Assembly: GCA_002298695.1 (NCBI GenBank)
Contig: DBLB01000020.1
Location: forward strand, 1-5,621
Reading direction: 5' to 3'
From: Clostridiales bacterium UBA735
GTDB lineage: Bacteria; Bacillota; Clostridia; Oscillospirales; Oscillospiraceae
DNA: 5,621 bases
Position 1 is the stretch's first letter; every line of letters begins with the position of its first letter. The notes beneath the pieces were generated by a model. It was not told the origin of the DNA and searched no databases. It worked only from the letters and a program-made list of their open reading frames with translations. This document shows positions 1-5,621 of this stretch, piece after piece. The position numbers and the translations under genes were made by a program.

Positions 1-298
1 AGTCGTCCGCGCCGGTCATGAGGCCCGTGATCTTGTCCATCTCCTGACTGCGTGCAGTTAACATAATGATCCCAATTTTCTTATCCGTTGCCCGGATGCT
101 GCGGCAGACCTCAAATCCGTCGATGCCGGGTAACATGATATCCAGAATTGCAACGCCGACGTCCGGATTGCTCTTCAGCAGCTCCAACGCTTCCTCGCCG
201 GTGCCTGCCTCGACGACCTCATAGCCCGCGCGCTTGAGGTTGATGACGACGAAGCTGCGGATGCTGACCTCGTCCTCGAGAATCAATACCTTTTTCAT
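1..298 (-). CDS. Response regulator, receiver domain (3' end of gene cut by window edge)
   Basis: This is the N-terminal 99 residues of a two-component response regulator, a cytoplasmic protein switched on by phosphoryl transfer from a sensor histidine kinase. The protein begins MKKVLILEDEVSIRSF. The acidic pocket is E8-D9, the phospho-acceptor is D53 in AILDIMLPGIDG, and the conserved switch threonine is T81 in IIMLTAR. The fragment ends in GADD, just before the expected conserved lysine (usually in a TKP motif). These spacings are standard for a CheY-like receiver of about 120 residues. The sequence style suggests an OmpR/PhoB-type regulator with a C-terminal winged helix, but that part lies outside the window, so the output domain is inferred. 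The ATG at 298 is preceded by GGGGAG (311-306) with 7 nt spacing. The gene starts 13 nt after the lipoprotein stop codon, so it is probably co-transcribed and perhaps translationally coupled with it. The regulated genes cannot be read from this sequence. Confidence 0.93.
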   Translation of the reverse strand, partial: MKKVLILEDEVSIRSFVVINLKRAGYEVVEAGTGEEALELLKSNPDVGVAILDIMLPGIDGFEVCRSIRATDKKIGIIMLTARSQEMDKITGLMTGADD

Positions 299-311
299 AA
301 ACTTTCTCCCC

Positions 312-1643
312 TCACGTCTCACCGGAATTCCAGTCGACATGGATATAATTGAACATTCCCTTGAGTGTTTCCTCGCTCAACTGCGCCGCGTCGCCGCCCG
401 TACCGAGCACAGCGGCATACGTCACATCGCCCTTTTCCGACAGCAGGAACCGACCGTCTTCCGTCGCCAGCCGGTTCCGGTCTTCCCCGGAAAATGCATA
501 GATCGTAAATACCGGCTCCGCCTGCGCAGCGTCCGTGTCATACGTGGAAAACACCAGTCCACGCACCCCAGCGCTCTCTTCGCCGCGCGAGATGGTCAAA
601 TGCCCGACCCATTCTTCCGGCAGCCGGACATACCAGCCCGCCGAAAAATTGTGGTACGTGATCTCCTTGACTGTTTCGCTGCCGTTCAGGTCAAGATTAT
701 ACCAGCGGATGAGGCTGTAGCCCTCGCCGCTCTCGTCCGTCCGTGCCAGCGGCACCAGCTCCGGCAGCTCGATGAGGCCATCCGTGTCAATATCCGCCGC
801 ATAGACGTAATAACTCCGGACTGTCCGCACATTCAGGTCATTGTCCGATCGCATCACGTTCTGAAAGTTCCGTCCCCGGAACGCAAATACATCCGTCAGG
901 ATCGCATCCTCTCCGATGCTCCCGGCGACGAACACTGCCGGCACATTGCGCGTCAGATACCCCGTCACGATCCGCTTCACCGCCTGTACGCCGTTGGAGA
1001 GCATCACCTCCGGCTCGCGTTCTAGCTGCCCGTCGTGGCAGCGGTAGAGTTCCGCCACGCCCTGCGGCTGCTCGGCATCAAAACGGATAAGAAACACGTC
1101 CTTGGTGCCATCGCCGTCGAGGTCGGTCACGGTGTATTCCGTATAGTTGGCGCTCATCAGCTCCACCACGTGACCTTCCGAGAGCGAATAGACGCTCATG
1201 GACTGAATCACCTGGTCCGAGAGCTTCCGTCCGATCAGGATTTCCAGGCCGCCCTCGTTGTCCAGCTGGACATATTCCGCGCTGGCGAACGCCGTTCCGC
1301 TGCCCTCGATGACCGCGATATTTTCATAATTTCCGTCGATCAGATCAAAAATATAGGCCCCCAGCGGCTTCTCGCCGCCGGTTTTCAGAAACACGATCGC
1401 CTCGTCCTCGCCGTCGCCGTCGAGGTCTGCCAGCTGGACCGACTGCTGGTTCACACCGGACACCGGTGCGGAATAGGCTGCGCCCTGCGCCATCAGCTGA
1501 TCGATGGCCTGCTGTAAATTGTTGTATTCATCCGAATGCTTCGGCAGCGTATACAGCTCGTCCACCGTCTTTATGAAGCATCCGGACAGCAGCAGCGTGA
1601 GCAGCAGCATCAGGACGCCGATCCCCAGTATTTTCCGTTTCAC
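312..1643 (-). CDS. Secreted lipoprotein with FG-GAP/VCBS-like Asp-rich repeats
   Basis: This is a complete protein of 443 residues with no characterised function that I recognise. The N-terminus is a lipoprotein signal peptide: basic KRK at 2-4, a hydrophobic core at 5-19 and a lipobox L19-S20-G21-C22. The mature protein should therefore be lipid-anchored at C22 on the outer face of the membrane. The body carries a motif that recurs about every 50 residues, near 71-85 (LADLDGDGEDEAIVF), 125-137, 172-186 (VTDLDGDGTKDVFLI), 226-239 and 282-292 (ADIDTDGLIE). The first, third and fifth copies keep the DxDxDG calcium-binding pattern typical of FG-GAP/VCBS beta-propeller blades; the second and fourth have lost it. 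A separate C-terminal part (about 330-443) contains GWYVRLPEEW and looks like a small beta-rich domain. The start is GTG, chosen because it gives a complete signal peptide and is preceded by a strong Shine-Dalgarno sequence. The gene probably has its own promoter and sits 13 nt before a response regulator gene, which suggests a signalling or envelope-sensing role. That role is inference only. Confidence 0.9.
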   Translation of the reverse strand: MKRKILGIGVLMLLLTLLLSGCFIKTVDELYTLPKHSDEYNNLQQAIDQLMAQGAAYSAPVSGVNQQSVQLADLDGDGEDEAIVFLKTGGEKPLGAYIFDLIDGNYENIAVIEGSGTAFASAEYVQLDNEGGLEILIGRKLSDQVIQSMSVYSLSEGHVVELMSANYTEYTVTDLDGDGTKDVFLIRFDAEQPQGVAELYRCHDGQLEREPEVMLSNGVQAVKRIVTGYLTRNVPAVFVAGSIGEDAILTDVFAFRGRNFQNVMRSDNDLNVRTVRSYYVYAADIDTDGLIELPELVPLARTDESGEGYSLIRWYNLDLNGSETVKEITYHNFSAGWYVRLPEEWVGHLTISRGEESAGVRGLVFSTYDTDAAQAEPVFTIYAFSGEDRNRLATEDGRFLLSEKGDVTYAAVLGTGGDAAQLSEETLKGMFNYIHVDWNSGET

Positions 1644-1650
1644 GCAGCGC

Positions 1651-1659
1651 CCCTCCCTT
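1651..1659 (-). promoter_or_regulatory. Ribosome binding site fixing the GTG start of the lipoprotein
   Basis: The minus strand reads AAGGGAGGG here, followed by 7 nt (GCGCTGC) and then GTG at 1643-1641. There is no in-frame ATG near the start of the signal peptide, and the next usable methionine would remove most of the hydrophobic segment. The site therefore supports GTG initiation. Confidence 0.75.
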
Positions 1660-1679
1660 CTGCCCTCTCCAACCAGATT

Positions 1680-1708
1680 ATTGTATCATGCTTTGTCTCA
1701 AATGTGTA
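1680..1708 (-). promoter_or_regulatory. Candidate sigma-A type promoter for the lipoprotein-response regulator operon
   Basis: On the minus strand a -35-like TACACA (1708-1703, 4 of 6 matches to TTGACA) is followed, after 17 nt, by a -10-like TACAAT (1685-1680, 5 of 6 matches to TATAAT). The spacing is ideal, and transcription would start near 1673, giving a leader of about 30 nt before the GTG start. The segment is AT-richer than its surroundings. The match was found by eye and the -35 is weak, so this is a candidate only. Confidence 0.4.
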
Positions 1709-1740
1709 GCCGGTTTGTAAAAGTTTTGCGCCGAGGGTGA

Positions 1741-1875
1741 ATCCGAAAATTGAAAATGTGGCCGGCGGCGAGGAATTTTTGTGCCGGGCAAGCCATTTTT
1801 CTGCAGGAATACTTCAAGGAAAACCGGCGCGGCGTGAAAAGGCCCGCCGCCCAGGTACATTGGAAATTTTCGGAT
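1741..1875. repeat. 135-bp imperfect palindrome with perfect 11-bp inverted ends
   Basis: The segment opens with atccgaaaatt (1741-1751) and closes with its exact reverse complement aattttcggat (1865-1875). Further complementary blocks nest inside in the right order: aatgt 1755-1759 with acatt 1857-1861; ggcggcg 1764-1770 with cgccgcc 1845-1851; tttt 1776-1779 with aaaa 1837-1840; gtgccgg 1781-1787 with ccggcgc 1824-1830 (one G-T pair); and tttt 1797-1800 with aaaa 1820-1823. The whole segment could thus fold as one long, bulged hairpin with an apical loop near 1803-1817. It carries no convincing gene and fills most of the gap between dnaE and the lipoprotein gene. It could be a miniature mobile or dispersed intergenic repeat, or a structured 3' end of the dnaE transcript. 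I see no target-site duplication at its edges and no second copy in the window. The pairing is seen directly; the identity is not known. Confidence 0.6.
1820..1850 (-). terminator. Weak candidate terminator hairpin after dnaE
   Basis: On the minus strand GCGGCG (1850-1845) and CGCCGC (1834-1829) can form a 6-bp GC stem with a 10-nt loop. The sequence GCCGG follows, then a run of only four T residues (1823-1820). It sits 34 nt beyond the dnaE stop codon. The short, displaced T-run makes it a poor intrinsic terminator. The same bases also pair in the larger palindrome, so the two folds would compete. Confidence 0.25.
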
Positions 1876-1883
1876 GTCCCCTA

Positions 1884-4800
1884 TTATTTCAGGACTACAT
1901 TCTTTTCGCCGAGCAGTCCGCGCAGCTCCTCCAGCATGGTCTCCTGCGGCCCGCACGTTCCGGCCATGCGCACGCCGGTATCGGCGTAATAGATCACCGT
2001 TTTCAGCCGCCCAGGGAACATTTTCAGGATCGGCAGGATCTTCCGCTCTCCCTTCTGCCCCGTGTGCATCACGCGCAGGTACAGCGTGTGATACTGCGCC
2101 GCCGGGCCGTTCTCCGCAGCCCGGACCTCCCCCGCATCGCCGATGTTCCAGACGCGGTTTGCCACCATCTGCGGATCTTTATCCTCGCGGATGGAGATCC
2201 GCCCGCTGACTACAATGGCCGCGCCCTCGTGGATAAGGCTGCCGTACTGCCCCAGCGTGTTGGAAAACACGAGCAGCTCCATGCTCGCCGTATTGTCCTC
2301 GAGCGTCACATAAGCCATCATCGACTGGTTGCGCGTCGTTTTCATCTTCGCCGCCTGCACAATGCCCGCAATGGACACGACCTGCTCGTCCTGATAGACG
2401 CCGTCGCGGTCCGCAAGGCTCTGCATGATCCGCCCGATCGGCACAACATGCGCTGCCTGCAGCTGTTCCCGGTAATCATCCATCGGATGGCCGGAGAGAT
2501 AGAGGCCGGTCGTCTCGCGCTCCATGGCCATGCGCTCCTGTGCGCTCAGCTCCGGCAGATCGGGCACATGGACGTCGGAGACCGGCGCATCGTCGCCCTC
2601 CAACATGCCGAACAGGCCCATCTGCCCCTCGACGTTCTTCCGTCGGCTGTCTGCAACGGAGTCCATCACTGCATCGTAAATAGCCAGCAGCTGCGACCGC
2701 TTCAGCCCGAAGCAGTCGCACGCGCCGCATTTGATGAGGTTTTCCAGCGCACGCTTGTTGAGATCGGTGCCGTACATCCGGCTGCAAAAATTCTCCAGGT
2801 CGGTAAACGTGCCGCCGTCCGTCCGTTCCTGCATGACCTTCTGGATGAAGCCGCGGCCGATGTTCTTGATGGCCGCAAGGCCGAAGCGGATGCCGTTCGG
2901 CACGACGGTGAAATGGTCGTTCGATTCGTTGATGTCCGGCGGCAGCAGCGCAATACCCATATTCTTGCACTCGGCGATATACTCCGAGATCTTCACAGAG
3001 CTGTCAAGCACCGACGTCATCAGCGCCGCCATATATTCCTTCGGATAGTAATATTTGAACCACGCCGTCTGATACGCGATCACTGCATAGCAGACCGAAT
3101 GCGCCTTGTTGAACGCGTAGTTCGCGAAGTCATACATCTCGTTGTAGATGTCCTCGGCGACCTTCACCGGGATGCCGTTGGCCTCGCAGCCGGCAATGCC
3201 ACGCGCTGCGTCCCCGTGGAGGAACGCGCCGCGCTCCTTCTCGATGTCCTTGACCTTTTTCTTGCTCATCGCGCGGCGCACCATGTCCGCCTGTCCGAGC
3301 GAATAGCCAGCGAGCTTGCGGAAAATTTCAATGACCTGCTCCTGATAGAGGATGCAGCCATAGGTGACGGAGAGGATCGGTTCGAGCATCGGGTGCTTGT
3401 ATTTCACAAGTCTCGGGTCGTTTTTGCAGGCGATCAGCCGCGGGATGGAGTCCATCGGGCCGGGCCGGTAGGCCGCAACGATGATGGAGAGGTCTTCAAT
3501 GGACTGCGGCTTCAATCCCACGCAGACACCCGTCATACCGGACGATTCCATCTGGAACACGCCCGATGTCTTCCCCTGTGTCAGCATCTCCATGACCTTC
3601 GGGTCGTTGTCGGTGACGCGGGCCATTGAAAAGTCCGGCTCCTTCTTGCGGATCTCCTGAATCGTGTCGTCGATGACCGTGATGTTGCGAAGGCCGAGGA
3701 AGTCCATCTTGAGCAGGCCCAGCTCTTCGAGCGTCGTCATCGTATATTCGGTGACGATCGTGTCGTCATTCGTGGCCAGCGGCACATAGTCGTAGACCGG
3801 CAGCCGCGTGATGACGACGCCCGCCGCGTGCGTCGACGTGTTGCGCGGCATGCCCTCGAGGGCCCGCGCCGTGTCAATGAGCGTCTGCACACGCTCGTCG
3901 CCCTCGTACATCTCGCGCAGCTGCGGCGAGACCTTCAGCGCCTCGTCCAGCGTGATGTGCGGCGTGCCCGGCACGAGCTTTGCCACGACGTCCGTCTCGG
4001 CATACGTAAAGTTCAGCGCCCGGCCCACGTCGCGGATCGCGCCGCGCGCAGCCATCGTGCCGAACGTGACGATCTGCGCGACATGGTCGTCGCCATATTT
4101 CCGGCGCACATAGTCCACGACCTCGCCGCGCCGCGTGTCGCCGAAGTCCATATCAATATCGGGCATCGTCACGCGCTCCGGATTCAGAAAGCGTTCGAAG
4201 AACAGCCCGTACTTCATCGGATCAATTTCCGTGATGTAGAGCGTATACGTGACCATCGAGCCTGCAGCGCTCCCGCGCCCGGGCCCGACGGGGATGCCCG
4301 CCTGTTTTGCAAAGTTGACGAAATCCGCCACGATCAGGAAGTAGTCGGTAAAGCCCATCTTCTCGATCATGTCGATCTCATAGTCCAGCTGCTGCCGGTA
4401 TTCCGGGTGCTCCGCGCCGTAACGCTCTGCAAACCCCTTCGCGCAGAGCTCCTTGAGGTACGTCAGCGAGTCATAGCCTGCCGGAAGCTTGAATTCCGGC
4501 AGGTGATATTTGCCGAACGTGAATTCCACATTGCACCGTTCGGCAATTTTGACTGTATTTTCAAATGCCTCGTCCGCCTGCGGGAAGCGTTCGCACATCT
4601 CCGCTTCCGACTTGAGATAAAACTCGTCCGTCTCAAATTTCAGCCGGTTTTCATCGTCGACGGTCTTGCCCATCTGGATGCACATCAGGATGTCCTGCGT
4701 CTTTGCATCCTCGCGCCGCAGATAGTGCGCATCGTTCGTCACGACGAGCGGCAGCCCGGTCTCCTGAGAAAGGCGCAGAATGCCCTGATTCACGCGCGGC

Positions 4801-5345
4801 TGCTCCTCGAGGCCATGGTCCTGCAATTCGAGGTAAAAATGCTCCGGCCCGAAAATGTCCGCATATTCCAGCGCGGCCTTTTTGGCCTCCTCATACTGGT
4901 CGTGCAGCAGCGCCTGCGGCACCCGCCCGGCGAGGCACGCCGAGAGCGCGATGATGCCCTCATGATGCTCCCGCAGGAGCTCCACATCGACGCGCGGCCG
5001 GTTGTAGAACCCGTCGAGATACCCGCGCGAGACCATGTAGCTGAGGTTGCGGTAGCCCGTCTCATTTTCACAGAGCAGCACAAGGTGATACGCCTCGCGG
5101 TCAAACGCATGCTCCTTGTCAAAGCGCGTGCGCGGCGCGACATAGACTTCGCAGCCGATGATGGGTTTCACGCCCGCGGCCTTCGCCGCGCGGTAGAAGT
5201 CGATCACGCCGTACATGTTGCCGTGGTCGGTGATGGCGACGGCGGCCTGTCCCACCTCCTTCACGCGCGCCATGATGTCGCGGATGCGGCACGCGCCGTC
5301 GAGCAGGCTGTATTCGGTATGCACATGCAGATGCACGAAGCCCAT
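1884..5345 (-). CDS. dnaE: DNA polymerase III subunit alpha (DnaE)
   Basis: This is a full-length C-family DNA polymerase of 1153 residues, close to E. coli DnaE (1160). It extends primed DNA at the replication fork; in Firmicutes it normally works beside PolC. Domains in order: PHP domain (about 3-275) with HLHVHTEYS at 5-13, ITDHGN at 38-43 and NDAHYL at 204-209; palm and thumb (about 280-560) with GPGRGSAAGS at 354-363 and the catalytic aspartates D398 and D400 in PDIDMDF plus D548 in MDFLGLR; fingers (about 560-810) with VRRAMSKKK at 689-697 and AFNKAHS at 744-750; a helix-hairpin-helix region (about 800-890); a clamp-binding motif QMGLF at 908-912; and an OB fold (about 988-1068) before a short C-terminal domain. 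No frameshift or missing catalytic residue is seen. The ATG at 5345 has AAGGAG 6 nt upstream. It follows whiA by 10 nt, so the two are very likely one operon. Confidence 0.98.
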   Translation of the reverse strand: MGFVHLHVHTEYSLLDGACRIRDIMARVKEVGQAAVAITDHGNMYGVIDFYRAAKAAGVKPIIGCEVYVAPRTRFDKEHAFDREAYHLVLLCENETGYRNLSYMVSRGYLDGFYNRPRVDVELLREHHEGIIALSACLAGRVPQALLHDQYEEAKKAALEYADIFGPEHFYLELQDHGLEEQPRVNQGILRLSQETGLPLVVTNDAHYLRREDAKTQDILMCIQMGKTVDDENRLKFETDEFYLKSEAEMCERFPQADEAFENTVKIAERCNVEFTFGKYHLPEFKLPAGYDSLTYLKELCAKGFAERYGAEHPEYRQQLDYEIDMIEKMGFTDYFLIVADFVNFAKQAGIPVGPGRGSAAGSMVTYTLYITEIDPMKYGLFFERFLNPERVTMPDIDMDFGDTRRGEVVDYVRRKYGDDHVAQIVTFGTMAARGAIRDVGRALNFTYAETDVVAKLVPGTPHITLDEALKVSPQLREMYEGDERVQTLIDTARALEGMPRNTSTHAAGVVITRLPVYDYVPLATNDDTIVTEYTMTTLEELGLLKMDFLGLRNITVIDDTIQEIRKKEPDFSMARVTDNDPKVMEMLTQGKTSGVFQMESSGMTGVCVGLKPQSIEDLSIIVAAYRPGPMDSIPRLIACKNDPRLVKYKHPMLEPILSVTYGCILYQEQVIEIFRKLAGYSLGQADMVRRAMSKKKVKDIEKERGAFLHGDAARGIAGCEANGIPVKVAEDIYNEMYDFANYAFNKAHSVCYAVIAYQTAWFKYYYPKEYMAALMTSVLDSSVKISEYIAECKNMGIALLPPDINESNDHFTVVPNGIRFGLAAIKNIGRGFIQKVMQERTDGGTFTDLENFCSRMYGTDLNKRALENLIKCGACDCFGLKRSQLLAIYDAVMDSVADSRRKNVEGQMGLFGMLEGDDAPVSDVHVPDLPELSAQERMAMERETTGLYLSGHPMDDYREQLQAAHVVPIGRIMQSLADRDGVYQDEQVVSIAGIVQAAKMKTTRNQSMMAYVTLEDNTASMELLVFSNTLGQYGSLIHEGAAIVVSGRISIREDKDPQMVANRVWNIGDAGEVRAAENGPAAQYHTLYLRVMHTGQKGERKILPILKMFPGRLKTVIYYADTGVRMAGTCGPQETMLEELRGLLGEKNVVLK

Positions 5346-5351
5346 AGCGTT

Positions 5352-5358
5352 CTCCTTA
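5352..5358 (-). promoter_or_regulatory. dnaE ribosome binding site overlapping the whiA stop codon
   Basis: The minus strand reads TAAGGAG at 5358-5352. TAA is the whiA stop codon and its two A residues are also the start of the AAGGAG Shine-Dalgarno sequence of dnaE, with 6 nt then separating it from ATG (5345-5343). Ribosomes ending on whiA would stop directly on the dnaE initiation region, which favours translational coupling. It also confirms the dnaE start. Confidence 0.85.
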
Positions 5359-5621
5359 CAGTGTTTTCGATAATTCCATCAATTTCCGCATCCGGTGGTT
5401 GACAGCCGACTTGGAGACCGGCGGATCCTGCATCTCCGCCAGCTCCGTGAGCGTCGCCTCCGGATTTTCCCGGCGCAGCCGCGCCGTCGCCTGCAATTTC
5501 TGCGGCAGTGTCTCCAGAATACCCGCTTCTTCGAGCTTCCGGATGGCAGCAAGCTGTTCAAACGAGGCGTCGACGGCCTTGGACAGGTTCGCCGTCTCAC
5601 AGTTGACGCGGCGGTTGACGC
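5356..5621 (-). CDS. whiA: WhiA DNA-binding regulator, C-terminal end (5' part cut by window edge)
   Basis: The last 87 residues of WhiA are present. The frame runs from VNRRVNCETANLSKAV at the edge to RMRKLMELSKTL and a TAA stop at 5358-5356. The conserved family signatures are VNCETANL, followed by a C-terminal helix-turn-helix with PEATLTELAEM and DPPVSKSAVNHRMRKL, which is the DNA-reading part. WhiA combines an N-terminal domain related to LAGLIDADG homing endonucleases with this helix-turn-helix. In actinomycetes it activates sporulation septation genes; in Bacillus it affects cell division and chromosome segregation. The homing-endonuclease-like part (roughly two thirds of the protein) lies beyond the right edge. 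In Firmicutes whiA usually sits after rapZ and yvcK, which would be expected upstream. The short distance to dnaE supports a shared transcript. Confidence 0.93.
   Translation of the reverse strand, partial: VNRRVNCETANLSKAVDASFEQLAAIRKLEEAGILETLPQKLQATARLRRENPEATLTELAEMQDPPVSKSAVNHRMRKLMELSKTL

Noticed and set aside
234..1025. A 263-codon plus-strand frame opposite the lipoprotein and response regulator genes
   Set aside because: It is antisense to the lipoprotein gene, whose signal peptide, lipobox and Asp-rich repeats are clear, and it shows no domain of its own.
1686..1700. A -35-like TTGAGA on the minus strand just before TACAAT
   Set aside because: Only 10 nt separate it from the -10-like hexamer, too short for a sigma-A promoter. 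The TACACA hexamer at 17 nt is the better partner.
1741..1875. A classic insertion sequence or complete mobile element
   Set aside because: The inverted ends are only 135 bp apart overall, there is no transposase gene and no visible target-site duplication, so at most it could be a non-autonomous element.
1678..1956. A 92-codon minus-strand frame spanning the dnaE end and the intergenic gap
   Set aside because: It overlaps the end of dnaE in another frame, is made largely of the palindrome sequence, and shows no domain or good ribosome binding site. A real small protein cannot be fully excluded, but nothing supports one.
1737..3629. A 630-codon open frame on the plus strand opposite the 3' half of dnaE
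   Set aside because: It is antisense to an unmistakable DnaE coding region, is rich in Arg, His and Leu with no recognisable domain, and crosses the intergenic palindrome. Long open antisense frames are expected opposite GC-rich genes.
3828..5402. A 524-codon open frame on the plus strand opposite the 5' half of dnaE
   Set aside because: It is again the antisense shadow of dnaE, with biased Arg/His/Val composition, no domain and no convincing ribosome binding site.
5379..5600. A 73-codon minus-strand frame overlapping the whiA end
   Set aside because: Its product is mostly Arg, Ser and Cys in low-complexity order. The neighbouring frame gives a clear WhiA C-terminus, so this is an out-of-frame shadow.

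Overview
The window looks like ordinary chromosomal DNA from a GC-rich member of the Clostridia. The best guess is the Oscillospiraceae or a relative. This rests on the whiA-dnaE gene order, the style of the DnaE and WhiA proteins, strong purine-rich Shine-Dalgarno sequences and GC-rich codon use. The genus is inferred and was not tested by a database search. All four genes read on the minus strand, so transcription runs from high to low coordinates, and both end genes are cut by the window edges.

In transcription order the layout is as follows. (1) 5621-5356 is the C-terminal end of WhiA, a DNA-binding regulator of cell division and sporulation. (2) 5345-1884 is a full-length DnaE, the alpha subunit of DNA polymerase III, of 1153 residues. 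Its ribosome binding site overlaps the whiA stop codon, so the two are almost certainly co-transcribed. (3) 1883-1644 is a 240-bp intergenic stretch. It holds a 135-bp imperfect palindrome with perfect 11-bp ends, a weak terminator-like hairpin inside it, and a plausible sigma-A type promoter next to the following gene. (4) 1643-312 is a lipoprotein of 443 residues with FG-GAP/VCBS-like Asp-rich repeats, starting at GTG. (5) 298-1 is the start of a response regulator of the OmpR/PhoB type, 13 nt after the lipoprotein stop and very probably in the same operon.

The first pair is housekeeping: cell-cycle regulation and DNA synthesis. The second pair looks like a signalling unit in which an envelope-anchored lipoprotein is made together with a cytoplasmic response regulator; a histidine kinase would be expected beyond the left edge. 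I see no mobile-element gene, CRISPR array, tRNA or rRNA. Nothing here amounts to a clearly new system. The points most worth a second look are the intergenic palindromic element and the uncharacterised lipoprotein-response regulator pair.
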